Origin: Sphingomonas immobilis | GTDB lineage: Bacteria > Pseudomonadota > Alphaproteobacteria > Sphingomonadales > Sphingomonadaceae | NCBI RefSeq assembly: GCF_030580995.1 | Contig: NZ_JAUQSZ010000009.1 | Location: forward strand, 147,846-211,845 | Direction of reading: 5' to 3' | DNA: 64,000 nucleotides | Part shown: positions 1-8,442 of the stretch, in pieces | How positions within the stretch are numbered: position 1 is the first letter of the stretch | Layout of the letters: every line of letters starts with the position of its first letter | Translations under genes and position numbers: made by a program | The notes under the pieces: model-generated | Told to the model about the DNA's origin: nothing | Databases searched by the model: none | The model's input: the letters and a program-made list of their open reading frames with translations, nothing else

Positions 1-569
1 GCGCGCGCAATCGCGGCTTCGAATTCGAGACGAGCTTCCGTCCCAATCGCTTTTTCGGCCTGCACTACGGTATCGCCTATGTCGATCCGAAGTTCAGCGC
101 GGGAACGCTCGACTTCTCGTTCGGCACGATCTGCGCGACGACGCCCTATTGCGACCAGAGCCGCGTCGTTCGTGTGACCACGGCCTCCGGCGCCACCAGG
201 CTCGCGCTTAATCTGGCGGGCCTGCAGCTTCCGCGGGTCAGCAAGCTGACGGCAAGCGGCGGTGTGGACTTCAACGGCGACGTGACCGACACGATTTCCT
301 GGTTCGGCCGTGCCGACGTTCGCTACGAATCGAAGCAATATGCCCAGCAGGACGACAACGCATATTATGGTGAGCGTATCGGCGTGAACCTGCGTGCCGG
401 CATCAAGACCGAAAAGTACAGCATCACCGCCTATGTCGACAATCTCACCAACAACCAGACGCCGGAACAGGTGCTCAAGCTGACCCGGCTCAACGATTTC
501 CAGGGCAATCTTTCGGGGTATCTTCCGCTGCCCCGCACGTACGGCGTAACGGTTTCCGCCAGCTTCTGA
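1..569 (+). CDS. TonB-dependent receptor, C-terminal part
   Basis: The reading frame is open from the first base, so the gene begins outside the window. About 188 residues are visible. They alternate polar and aromatic residues in the manner of outer-membrane beta-strands and end in a terminal phenylalanine (VSASF), the usual BamA recognition signal. A stretch such as SITAYVDNLTNNQTPEQ is typical of the last strands of TonB-dependent receptors of the sphingomonad type. The likely role is energy-dependent uptake of a nutrient across the outer membrane; the substrate cannot be told. A strong terminator follows directly. Confidence 0.85.
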   Translation, partial: ARNRGFEFETSFRPNRFFGLHYGIAYVDPKFSAGTLDFSFGTICATTPYCDQSRVVRVTTASGATRLALNLAGLQLPRVSKLTASGGVDFNGDVTDTISWFGRADVRYESKQYAQQDDNAYYGERIGVNLRAGIKTEKYSITAYVDNLTNNQTPEQVLKLTRLNDFQGNLSGYLPLPRTYGVTVSASF

Positions 570-592
570 CCGAGCTTCACCGGTCCTGAAGG

Positions 593-624
593 GGGAGCCC
601 GGCGTATCGCCGGGCTCCCTTTTC
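593..624 (+). terminator. Rho-independent terminator after the receptor gene
   Basis: An 11-base perfect stem (GGGAGCCCGGC / GCCGGGCTCCC) with a five-base loop is followed by TTTTCTG. It lies 24 bases after the receptor stop codon. Confidence 0.85.
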
Positions 625-739
625 TGTGTCTTGCGCCGGGCCCCGGCACGAAAATCCCGCGCCCCGGTCTGGCGATCGGACCGGGGCGCGGGCGATGTCG
701 TTCAGAAAGAAAGCGCGGGGTCGATCGCCCCGCCGCGTG

Positions 740-2251
740 TCAGTCGCGCGGCCCCAGGTTGATGCTGATCGCCTTGGTCTTGAGATAGGGCAACAACCCT
801 TCTTCGCCGAATTCGCGGCCCCACCCCGATTCACGATTTCCACCGAACGGCGTCTCCGGGCTGACCGCCGCATGGACGTTGATGCCGACCTGGCCGCTGT
901 CGACCTGGCGCGCAACGCGCAGGGCGCGGGTGATGTCGTTGGTCCATACCGAGCCCGAAAGGCCATAGGTCGTCGAATTGACGTCCCGCAGCATCGCCGC
1001 CTCGTCGTCGAAGCGGATCGCGGTCAGCACGGGTCCGAAAATCTCCTCCTGGGCAATCCGCATGTCGGCGGTGGCGTCCGCAAAGACGATCGGCCGCACG
1101 AAGTTTCCGGCGCCTTCCCACGGCACGAAACCGTTGCGGTTGGCGACGCGCGCGCCTTCGGCGATGCCGGTGCGAATATAATCCTCGACGCGCGCGCGCT
1201 GCCGCGCCGAAATCAGCGGGCCGAGGAAGATGCCCGGCTCGAGCGAATCGCCGATGGTCAGCGCATCGGCATGATCCGCGACGCGCTGCACCAGCTCGTC
1301 ATAGATGTCCGCATGGGCGAACAGCCGCGTCGCCGCCATGCAAGCCTGCCCGCTCGCGACGAAGCACGCCAGCGCCGTCGCGGGCACGAGCGCGTCGAGA
1401 TCGGCGTCGGGAAAGACGATGATCGGCGATTTTCCGCCGAGTTCCAGCGTCACCTTCTTGAGATTCCCCGCCGCCGCCTGCACGATCGACCGCCCCGCGA
1501 CGGGGGAGCCGGTGAAGCTGATCTTGTCGACGCCGGGATGGCGCGCCATCGCCGCGCCCGTTTCGTGGCCGAGCCCGTGAAGGATGTTGAGGACGCCGGG
1601 AGGGCCGCCCGCTTCCAGGAAGAAGCGGCCGAAGAACTCGCCCGTCAGCGGCGCGAGCTCGGCCGTCTTGAGCACCACGGTGCAACCGGTCGCGAGCGCC
1701 GGCCCGAGTTTGAGCCCCATCATGCCCGCCGGCGCATTCCACGGCACGATCGCGGCGACCACGCCGATCGGCTCGCGCAGGGTCGATACCATGAACTGCG
1801 TGTTCGCCCGCGCGCCACCAAGGCTGGGCAGGAAACTGTCGCCGGCGATCTTGGTCGCCCAGCCTGCATAATAGCGGATGATCTCGCACGCCAGCACCCG
1901 CACGATGCCGGTACAGGCCGCCAGCGACTGGCCGTTGTCATAGGCCATCGCCTCGGCGATCTCCTCGGCATTGGCGTCGAGCAGGTCGGCGAAGCGGAAC
2001 AGGATCCCGGCACGCTCGCGCCCGCTCATCCGCCCCCATGGACCGTTCAGCGCGACGCGCGCCGCGGCGACCGCCCTGTCCACATCCTCGTCGGACGCCG
2101 CATCGACGGTAGTGAGATGTTCGTTGCGCGACGGATTCTCGACCGCGATCGGTTCGGCTCTGCCCTCGACCCATTCGCCCCCGATCAGCAGCCGGTGCGG
2201 CGCATCGAAAAAGGCCTGGGCGCGGGGCGTGGGCTGGATGAGAGCCGACAT
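740..2251 (-). CDS. NAD(P)-dependent aldehyde dehydrogenase
   Basis: A full-length ALDH superfamily protein of about 503 residues that oxidises an aldehyde to the acid with NAD(P). The Rossmann region contains IVPWNAPAG, the catalytic glutamate lies in VTLELGGKSP, and the nucleophilic cysteine lies in ASGQACMAATR. EIFGPVL and the closing FGGNRESGWGRE block are also present. The start chosen (MSALIQ) has a GGAG six bases upstream; an ATG four codons earlier at 2263 lies before that site. It is the downstream member of a leftward group with a CoA-transferase-like gene, which suggests a catabolic role for both, but the substrate is not evident. Confidence 0.9.
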   Translation of the reverse strand: MSALIQPTPRAQAFFDAPHRLLIGGEWVEGRAEPIAVENPSRNEHLTTVDAASDEDVDRAVAAARVALNGPWGRMSGRERAGILFRFADLLDANAEEIAEAMAYDNGQSLAACTGIVRVLACEIIRYYAGWATKIAGDSFLPSLGGARANTQFMVSTLREPIGVVAAIVPWNAPAGMMGLKLGPALATGCTVVLKTAELAPLTGEFFGRFFLEAGGPPGVLNILHGLGHETGAAMARHPGVDKISFTGSPVAGRSIVQAAAGNLKKVTLELGGKSPIIVFPDADLDALVPATALACFVASGQACMAATRLFAHADIYDELVQRVADHADALTIGDSLEPGIFLGPLISARQRARVEDYIRTGIAEGARVANRNGFVPWEGAGNFVRPIVFADATADMRIAQEEIFGPVLTAIRFDDEAAMLRDVNSTTYGLSGSVWTNDITRALRVARQVDSGQVGINVHAAVSPETPFGGNRESGWGREFGEEGLLPYLKTKAISINLGPRD

Positions 2252-2479
2252 CTTGATCTCCATTCGTCAGGTTGCCAGCGCACGGCGCACCGCGAGCGAA
2301 CGCGATGGTGCTGGAATACGGTATCGACGCATTGCGACGCCTCCATGCGAGTGGCGATGCCCGGCTGTCCACATAGCGCACACTTTCCGGGCAAGACTCG
2401 CCGCTTCGGCCGCTACGACACCCATGGTCGCCCCACATACGCGCCACTCGATCATCGGCGTTATGGCGTGGATGCCCGC

Positions 2480-3775
2480 CTAGCCCGAGAGCTGGTCGCG
2501 AAAGCGCGGATGGGCGATGGCGGTCAGCGCTTCGGCCCGTTCGCGGATCGACTTGCCCCGCAGGTCTGCCGCGCCGAATTCGGTGACGACGACGTGGATA
2601 TCGTTGCGCGGCGTCGTCACCGGCCCGCTCAGCGTGCGCACGATGCGCGATACCGTGCCGCCCGCGGCGGTCGAATGACAGGCGATGATCGATTTTCCGC
2701 CCGGCGCTGCGGAGGCACCGCGCACGAAATCGAGCTGGCCGCCCGCCGCGCTATATTGGCGTCCGTTCATCACCTCAGAATTGCAGGCGCCCTGCAGGTC
2801 GATTTCCAGCGTGGCGTTGACGGAAACCATGTTCGCATTGCGCGCGATCACCGCCGGATCGTTCACATAACTGACCGGATGGCCCTCGATATCGGGATGG
2901 TCGCCGATGAAATCGTAGAACGGCGCGTCCCCCATCGCGAAGGTGAAGACGGTCTTGCCGGGGTGAAGGGTCTTGCGGCTGTTGTCGACGACGCCGGATT
3001 TCATCAGCGCGGCGAGGCCCGGCGTCATCAATTCGGTGTGGATGCCGAGATGGCGATGATTGCGCAGCGCCGCGCACACCGCTTCCGGCACGGCGCCGAT
3101 TCCCATCTGGAGGCAGGCACCGTCATCGATCAGGCCGGCGATGATCGCGGCGATCGCGTCATCCTCGGGGCGGCGAACCGTCGATGGGATCTCGACCAGC
3201 GGACGGTCGTGTTCGACGATGGCCGTCACCGCCGAAAGCGGGATCGTGCTCACGCCGCGCGTGCGCGGCATGTGGCGGTTGACCTCGACGATGACGCGCT
3301 GGCAGCGCCGCGCCGCCGCATGGGCATAATCGATATTGGTGCCGAGGCTGAATTCCCCGTTCGCGTCCATCGGCGCGACCTGCGTGACGAGCGTGTCCAC
3401 GCCGATCTCGTCGCACAGCATCTTCGGCGCACGGCTGAAGGCGACGGGGAGGATATCGACCGAAGACGCGCCGAGCTTCGCGGCCTCGACGTCGAGCGCG
3501 CGCTCGACCGAACTGTGGAACAGGCTCATCGGGCGCAGACGGCCGTTCAGCTCGCGACGCAGCACGCTCTGCCCGGCGGTCGCCGTCGACAGCAGGTAAT
3601 AGAGGCTGGCCCCCTCGATCTCTCCCCGCGCGGCGCGGGCGGCCAGTGCCTCGAGCAGCGCGGGCGGCTGCGCGACGCCCAGCGCCATGCAGATGCGCGC
3701 GCCGTCGGGGATGAGGGCGGCGGCGGCGTCCGCCGTCATCACGCGGTCGCGGTACGCCTGGAGGTCGATCGTCAC
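2480..3775 (-). CDS. Acetyl-CoA hydrolase/transferase family protein
   Basis: A 431-residue member of the acetyl-CoA hydrolase / 4-hydroxybutyrate CoA-transferase family, which moves CoA between acyl groups through a glutamyl-CoA intermediate. Family signatures include MGIGAVPEAV and the following IHTELMTPG, whose glutamate is the likely CoA acceptor, then GDAPFYDFI and a long conserved C-terminal block (QLDFVRGA, GGKSIIA). Its start overlaps the stop of the acyl-CoA ligase remnant upstream by four bases, so the two were once one translationally coupled unit. An acyl-CoA/carboxylate exchange role beside the aldehyde dehydrogenase is plausible; the substrate is unknown. Confidence 0.85.
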   Translation of the reverse strand: MTIDLQAYRDRVMTADAAAALIPDGARICMALGVAQPPALLEALAARAARGEIEGASLYYLLSTATAGQSVLRRELNGRLRPMSLFHSSVERALDVEAAKLGASSVDILPVAFSRAPKMLCDEIGVDTLVTQVAPMDANGEFSLGTNIDYAHAAARRCQRVIVEVNRHMPRTRGVSTIPLSAVTAIVEHDRPLVEIPSTVRRPEDDAIAAIIAGLIDDGACLQMGIGAVPEAVCAALRNHRHLGIHTELMTPGLAALMKSGVVDNSRKTLHPGKTVFTFAMGDAPFYDFIGDHPDIEGHPVSYVNDPAVIARNANMVSVNATLEIDLQGACNSEVMNGRQYSAAGGQLDFVRGASAAPGGKSIIACHSTAAGGTVSRIVRTLSGPVTTPRNDIHVVVTEFGAADLRGKSIRERAEALTAIAHPRFRDQLSG

Positions 3776-4083
3776 GGCCGCCCTCCCGAGACCGCGTCGT
3801 CGGCCAGGCTTTCACGGATCGCCTTCTTGTCGATCTTGCCGAGCGCCGTGCGTGGCAGGGCATCGACGCAGATCACCGCATCGGCAAGCGCGAGGCGGCT
3901 GATCCGCCTGTCCGATACGGCGGCGGCCAGGGTCTCGCGCACGGCCTCGAACGTGAGCGCGCAGATCCACTCGCCCCAGGTCTCGATAACGTCCTTGAGC
4001 CGATCGCGGATGCGGATCGCGCCGTCGCGCGCGATCGTCGCCATCGTCGGCGAACCGGGCGCACCGTATCGTTTCTTCATCAT
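3772..4083 (-). pseudogene. Remnant of an AMP-binding acyl-CoA synthetase (C-terminal domain only)
   Basis: The 103 residues begin just before the hinge of the adenylate-forming family. IRIRDRLKDVIETWGEWI matches the A8 hinge region (usual form DR-KDVIKSGGEWIS), and LPRTALGKIDKKAIRE is the A10 motif with the catalytic lysine. The 400 or so residues of the ATP and acyl-binding N-domain are missing, and no in-frame piece is visible upstream before the histidine kinase gene ends. An open frame and an ATG exist, so a short protein may still be made, but it cannot carry out adenylation alone. It overlaps the CoA-transferase gene by an ATGA. Confidence 0.7.
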
Positions 4084-4166
4084 CCATGTGCATATCGCCG
4101 CATCGATACGTCCAGCAAGCGATTAGCCACGGTCGGCCAGTGGCGATGCGGGGCGGATCGACCGAA

Positions 4167-5534
4167 TTACGGCCCGCGATCGGGGATGTTGAGGTCCACC
4201 GCCAGCCCGCCCAGATCACCTTGACGCAGGGTCAGCGTGCCGCCGTGCAGCTCGGCCAGCTCACGGGCGATCGCGATCCCGAAACCGTAACCCGTCGCGC
4301 GTTCGTCGAGGCGACGCGCCACGTTCAGGTCCGAAATGCGATCCGGCGGCAGACCTGGCCCGTCGTCGTCGATCTCGATGCGTATCATGCGATCGACGGC
4401 CCTGGCTTTCACGCGCACGGTCCTCTTCGCGTGTTGCCAGGCGTTGTCGAGGATGTTGCCGAGCATCTCGTCGAGATCCTGCGCGTCGCATTGCACACCG
4501 ATCGTCGCATCGACCGCGATCAGCGGCACGATCGCGCGATCGGCGTGGATACGCGACAGCGCGGCGGCCAGATCGTGAAGGCGCGGCGCGAGCAACTGCC
4601 GCCCCGCCATGATCCCGGCTTCGGCAGCGCGCGCGCGGCTCAGGTGATGGCGTATCTGCCCTTCCATACGCTCGACCTGAGCGCGCAAACGCCCTTCGCC
4701 GGCGGCGTCGAACCGGGCGAGATCGAGCTTGAGCGTCGCAAGGGGGGTTTTCAGGCCGTGGGCGAGATTGGCGACATGCCCGCGCGCGCGCTCCAGCGCC
4801 TGTTCGTTGGCGTCGATCAATGCGTTGAGTTCTTCGACCAGCGGCAGCAGTTCCGTCGGTTCGTCCGCGCGGATATGGCGGATACGCCCGGCACGGACGT
4901 CGATCACGCGCTGACGCAACGCCACGAGGGGTCGCAGGCCGATGCGGAGCTGAACGATCAGCGCCAGCGCGAGAAACCCGGCCAGCAGGATCACGGAAAG
5001 CAGAAGCGGCAACATCGCCGCGCGCAGCGGACGGTCGACGATCGCGCGCGGGCCCGCCGCCAGCACGATCGCGTCGCCGCGCAGGGTGGGGAGCGTGGCG
5101 ATCCGGTAATGGATCGCGCGGCCCTCCGTATCGACGCCCTCCAGCGGATGCGGACGTTGCCGGATGCGGCCATGCCTTTCATCGCCGCGCCCGAACGGGC
5201 TCCAGTCCCGCCCGCGCGGCAGGGGAAGATCCCCGCCCCGCAACGAGGCCGAGCGCAACGTGCCGGCGGGACCGATAACCTCCCATGCCCAGCCCGAACC
5301 CGGTTGATCGAACGGCGGCAGATCGATCGCCTTGGCGGCATCCAGCCTGCCGTCCGCCTCGACGGCGCGTGCGACGATGGCGATCTGCGCGTCGAGCCGG
5401 TCGTCGAGGCCGGCCATGACGAAGCGTTCGAGCACGTGACCGATCGCAAAGGCGGCGAGCAGCAGCGCCACCGCGATCGTCACGGCCGCCGTCACGAGCA
5501 GGCGGCCCGACAGCGATCTGGGCAGGAGGCGCAT
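4167..5534 (-). CDS. Sensor histidine kinase of an OmpR-type two-component system
   Basis: The 455-residue inner-membrane kinase has two membrane segments (about 11-32 and 173-195) around a periplasmic region of about 140 residues. It continues with HAMP, a HisKA-type H-box (NLAHGLKTPL, phospho-acceptor about H259), N-box (NILDNAWQHA), G1 (DDGPGLP) and G2 (GYGFGIAIARELAELHGG). The H-box form AHGLKTPLATL is typical of PhoQ/QseC-like kinases. Its ATG overlaps the regulator stop (TGATG), so the two are translated together. The ligand cannot be deduced; the divergent OB-fold gene recalls enteric PhoQ/QseC-YgiW arrangements. Confidence 0.9.
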   Translation of the reverse strand: MRLLPRSLSGRLLVTAAVTIAVALLLAAFAIGHVLERFVMAGLDDRLDAQIAIVARAVEADGRLDAAKAIDLPPFDQPGSGWAWEVIGPAGTLRSASLRGGDLPLPRGRDWSPFGRGDERHGRIRQRPHPLEGVDTEGRAIHYRIATLPTLRGDAIVLAAGPRAIVDRPLRAAMLPLLLSVILLAGFLALALIVQLRIGLRPLVALRQRVIDVRAGRIRHIRADEPTELLPLVEELNALIDANEQALERARGHVANLAHGLKTPLATLKLDLARFDAAGEGRLRAQVERMEGQIRHHLSRARAAEAGIMAGRQLLAPRLHDLAAALSRIHADRAIVPLIAVDATIGVQCDAQDLDEMLGNILDNAWQHAKRTVRVKARAVDRMIRIEIDDDGPGLPPDRISDLNVARRLDERATGYGFGIAIARELAELHGGTLTLRQGDLGGLAVDLNIPDRGP

Positions 5535-6196
5535 CAGCCTCCGTCCGTCACGCGGTAGCCGAGCCCGCGCACCGTCTCGATCAAGGTCGTGCCGATCTTG
5601 CGCCGCAGCCGCCCGATGATCACCTCGAGCGAGTTGGAATCGACATCGGCATCGCCCTCATAGACCCGTTCGAGCAGGTCGAGCCGTTCGATCACGGCGT
5701 TCTTGCGCAGCATCAGCGCCGACAGCACGCGCCACTCGAACGCCGTGAGCTTCAGGGGAAGGCCGTCCAGCTCGAACTGGCCGGTCGCGCTGTCGAAGGC
5801 GAGCGGCCCGCACCGGATCACGCTCGCGGCATGTCCGGCCGCACGGCGGACGAGCGCGCGCAATCGCATCACCAGTTCCTCCACGCGGAACGGCTTGACG
5901 AGGTAGTCGTCCGCACCGGCCTTGAAGCCCAGCACCTTGTCCGACCAGCCGTCTCGCGCGGTGAGGATCAGGACGGGCAATGTCCGTCCCGCCGCGCGCC
6001 AATCGGCGAGGACCGACAGGCCGTCGCGTTTCGGAAGGCCGAGATCGAGCACGGCGACGTCATACGCCTCGGTCGCGCCGAAATGGCCGCCGTCCTCGCC
6101 ATTGGCGGCGATATCGACCGCGAACGCCTCGGCACGCAAAGCGCGCGCGATCGCCTCCGCCAGCGCCTCGTCATCTTCCACCAGCAATACGCGCAT
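5534..6196 (-). CDS. OmpR/PhoB-family response regulator
   Basis: A 220-residue regulator with an N-terminal receiver (acidic pair EDDE near the start, phospho-acceptor D51 in VLDLGLPKRDG, the TAR motif in LILTARDGW and lysine in DDYLVKPF). A C-terminal winged helix follows (AFEWRVLSALM, ending in IETVRGLGYRVT). It is the first gene of a two-gene operon with the sensor kinase. The intergenic region shared with the divergent OB-fold gene holds a dyad that could be its own binding site. Confidence 0.93.
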   Translation of the reverse strand: MRVLLVEDDEALAEAIARALRAEAFAVDIAANGEDGGHFGATEAYDVAVLDLGLPKRDGLSVLADWRAAGRTLPVLILTARDGWSDKVLGFKAGADDYLVKPFRVEELVMRLRALVRRAAGHAASVIRCGPLAFDSATGQFELDGLPLKLTAFEWRVLSALMLRKNAVIERLDLLERVYEGDADVDSNSLEVIIGRLRRKIGTTLIETVRGLGYRVTDGG

Positions 6197-6244
6197 CGCC
6201 GTCCTTCTCTCCCGCTTGCGCTACCCCGCAGGGTTAAACCGAAA

Positions 6245-6262
6245 CTGAACAACGCGGTTCAG
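6245..6262. promoter_or_regulatory. Dyad in the divergent promoter region of the two-component operon
   Basis: CTGAAC and GTTCAG arms are separated by six bases. The element lies between the divergent starts of the response regulator and the OB-fold gene, and just after GGTTAAACCG. A regulator-binding role is inferred from position only. Confidence 0.35.
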
Positions 6263-6318
6263 CCAGCATCCGCCCCCGCCCGGTACAAGCGACCCATCAA
6301 CCGCTGAAGGAACCTGAA

Positions 6319-6864
6319 ATGTCCGATATCGAAACCTCGTCGCTGCGCCGCCGCCTCAAACTCGGGGCGGCTGCCATCGCATTGCTCGTGATCGGGGGAG
6401 GTGCGGGTGCCTTTGCGGGCCACGCCTTCCACCCCGCCATCGCAATGGCGCCGATTCACGCAACCGCAATCAAGGGCCTGACCGACGGTTCCGGTATCGT
6501 CACGGTCAAAGGCCGCGTTGCCGAGCGGTACGGAAACCAGTTCGTACTGGATGACGGCACCGGCAAGACCCTGATCGACGCCGGTCCGGCCGGAGAGGAT
6601 AGTTCCCTCGCGCCCGCAGGTTCGATCGTCAGCGTACAGGGCCGGTTCGAACATGGAGGATTGCGGCCGTCGTTTCTGGTCGACCCGGCCGGAAAGGTGA
6701 TCGAGGTCGGTCATCGTGGACCTGGACGCCACGATCATCGCGGCCACGGCCCCCGCGACCTTGCCGGGGACGACGGCGATGGTCCCGATCGCGCTCCCCC
6801 GCCGCCCGCGCCCGGCGCGGCACCCCAGCCGACTACGCCATCGGTGCCAAACACGAAGCAATAA
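6319..6864 (+). CDS. Exported OB-fold protein (YgiW/BOF-like)
   Basis: A 181-residue protein with an N-terminal membrane anchor or signal segment (about residues 15-35). A small beta-rich domain follows (GIVTVKGRVAERYGNQFVLDDGTGKTLID, split here as GIVTVKGRVAERYG and NQFVLDDGTGKTLID) that matches the bacterial OB-fold pattern. Its tail of about 60 residues is rich in His, Gly, Asp and Pro (GHRGPGRHDHRGHGP) and is probably disordered and possibly metal-binding. It is divergent from the two-component operon. In enteric bacteria ygiW sits next to qseBC, and the arrangement here suggests a stress-response target of the adjacent regulator, which is inference. Confidence 0.6.
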   Translation: MSDIETSSLRRRLKLGAAAIALLVIGGGAGAFAGHAFHPAIAMAPIHATAIKGLTDGSGIVTVKGRVAERYGNQFVLDDGTGKTLIDAGPAGEDSSLAPAGSIVSVQGRFEHGGLRPSFLVDPAGKVIEVGHRGPGRHDHRGHGPRDLAGDDGDGPDRAPPPPAPGAAPQPTTPSVPNTKQ

Positions 6865-6951
6865 GGTCTGCCGGCGGCGACAAGCGATCCCGGCAACGCT
6901 GTTCAGCGCCCCCCGCCGCCCCTAGAGCGGATTCGCAAATGGGAGGCCGCG

Positions 6952-8382
6952 TTGGGGTTGGACGAAAAGACATTCTGGCGCGTCGCCAAGGCCGGCCGGA
7001 TGAGCGTGATCGTCGATGCCGACGACTATTTCAGCAACGCCAGGCGAGCGATGCTGAAGGCGAAGCGGCGCATCATGCTGATCGGCTGGGACTTCGACGC
7101 GCGCATCGCGCTCGTCAACAAGGGGCGCGGCAAGGGCGAGCCCGCCGCCGTCGGCGACTTCATCTACTGGCTGGTCGAGCGCAACCCGGAGCTTGAAGTG
7201 TACCTGCTGCGCTGGGACGTCGGCGCGATCAAGACGGTGCTGCGCGGCTCCAACCTGCGCACGCTGTTCCGCTGGATGCGCCATCCCCGCATCCACACCA
7301 AGCTCGACGGCTTTCATCCGACCGGCGGATCGCATCACCAGAAGATCGTGGTGATCGACGATTGCCTCGCCTTTTGCGGCGGCATCGACATGACGAGCGA
7401 GCGCTGGGACACGCGGAAGCATCGCGATGGGGAAACTCGCCGCGTCCTGCCGAACGGAAAGCCCTACAAGCCCTGGCACGATGCGACGACGGCGCTGGAG
7501 GGGCCTGTCGCAGCCGCGCTCGGTGAGCTGGCGCGCGACCGGTGGGAGCGGGCGGGCGGCGGTATCATCGCGCCCGTCGCGGGCAAGACGGAGTGCTGGC
7601 CCGACAAGCTCGTGCCCGATTTCCGGGACGTCGCCGTCGGCATCGCCCGCACCCGCCCCGACATGCCGGACTGTCCCGAGGTGCGCGAGATCGAGGCGCT
7701 ATTCGTCGAACAGATCGGTGCGGCCAGAGCGAGCATCTACGCAGAGAGCCAGTATTTCGCGTCGCGCCGCATCGCCGAGGCAATCGCCACGCGGCTGGCC
7801 GAAGCGGACGGGCCGGAGATCGTAATCGTCAATCCACTGACCGCGCAGGGCTGGCTGGAGCCGGTGGCGATGGATACGGCACGCGCGCGGCTCGTGACGG
7901 CGCTGCGGCAGCGTGACGTGCATGATCGCCTGCGACTCTATCATCCCTTCACCGCGAAGGGTGAGCCGATCTACGTCCATGCCAAGGTGATGATCGTCGA
8001 CGGCCGCACGCTGCGCATCGGGTCCGCCAACATGAACAACCGGTCGATGGGCCTCGATACCGAATGCGACGTGACGATCGACGCGGGCCCGAGGGGCATG
8101 AAGGCCGTCCGCGCCATTCGCGACGGGCTGATCGCCGAACATCTCGGCACGACGCCCGAGCGCGTCGCGAGCGAGATCGACCGGCGCGGATCGATCATCG
8201 CCACGATCGAGGCGCTGCGCGGCAAGGGCCGTTCGCTGCGGCCGTTCGAGATCCCCGACCTGAACGCGGTGGAGACCTGGCTCGCCGACAACGAGGTGCT
8301 CGATCCCGAAAGCCCGTCGGAAATGTTCGAGGCCACCACCAAACGCGGCCTCTTCCGCCGCCTGCGGCATCCGCTCGGCTGA
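6952..8382 (+). CDS. Phospholipase D-like (HKD) family protein
   Basis: A 476-residue protein with two HKD catalytic motifs: HHQKIVVIDDCLAFCGG in the first half and HAKVMIVDGRTLRIGSAN in the second. Both have the downstream GG/GS-N residues that complete the active site of the phospholipase D superfamily. These enzymes act on phosphodiester bonds, including phospholipid exchange as in cardiolipin synthesis. No membrane segment or signal peptide is obvious. The start is a TTG with GGGAGG six bases upstream; no in-frame ATG lies near. It could be a soluble or peripheral PLD, and the substrate is uncertain. Confidence 0.85.
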   Translation: MGLDEKTFWRVAKAGRMSVIVDADDYFSNARRAMLKAKRRIMLIGWDFDARIALVNKGRGKGEPAAVGDFIYWLVERNPELEVYLLRWDVGAIKTVLRGSNLRTLFRWMRHPRIHTKLDGFHPTGGSHHQKIVVIDDCLAFCGGIDMTSERWDTRKHRDGETRRVLPNGKPYKPWHDATTALEGPVAAALGELARDRWERAGGGIIAPVAGKTECWPDKLVPDFRDVAVGIARTRPDMPDCPEVREIEALFVEQIGAARASIYAESQYFASRRIAEAIATRLAEADGPEIVIVNPLTAQGWLEPVAMDTARARLVTALRQRDVHDRLRLYHPFTAKGEPIYVHAKVMIVDGRTLRIGSANMNNRSMGLDTECDVTIDAGPRGMKAVRAIRDGLIAEHLGTTPERVASEIDRRGSIIATIEALRGKGRSLRPFEIPDLNAVETWLADNEVLDPESPSEMFEATTKRGLFRRLRHPLG

Positions 8383-8442
8383 AGATCGAGCGCCCTGAAC
8401 AAAAGCCGGATCGTTCGTAAAAATCTGCCCTATATTGTGAAC

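Noticed and set aside
2252..2479. Possible gene or regulator site between the aldehyde dehydrogenase and CoA-transferase genes
   Set aside because: Open frames here are short and have no coding character; no dyad, terminator or riboswitch pattern is visible.
626..4126. Plus-strand open frame of 1166 codons opposite the aldehyde dehydrogenase and CoA-transferase genes
   Set aside because: It is antisense to two clear enzyme genes; in such GC-rich DNA the complementary frame often stays open. The translation is Arg/Asp/His-rich with no domain.
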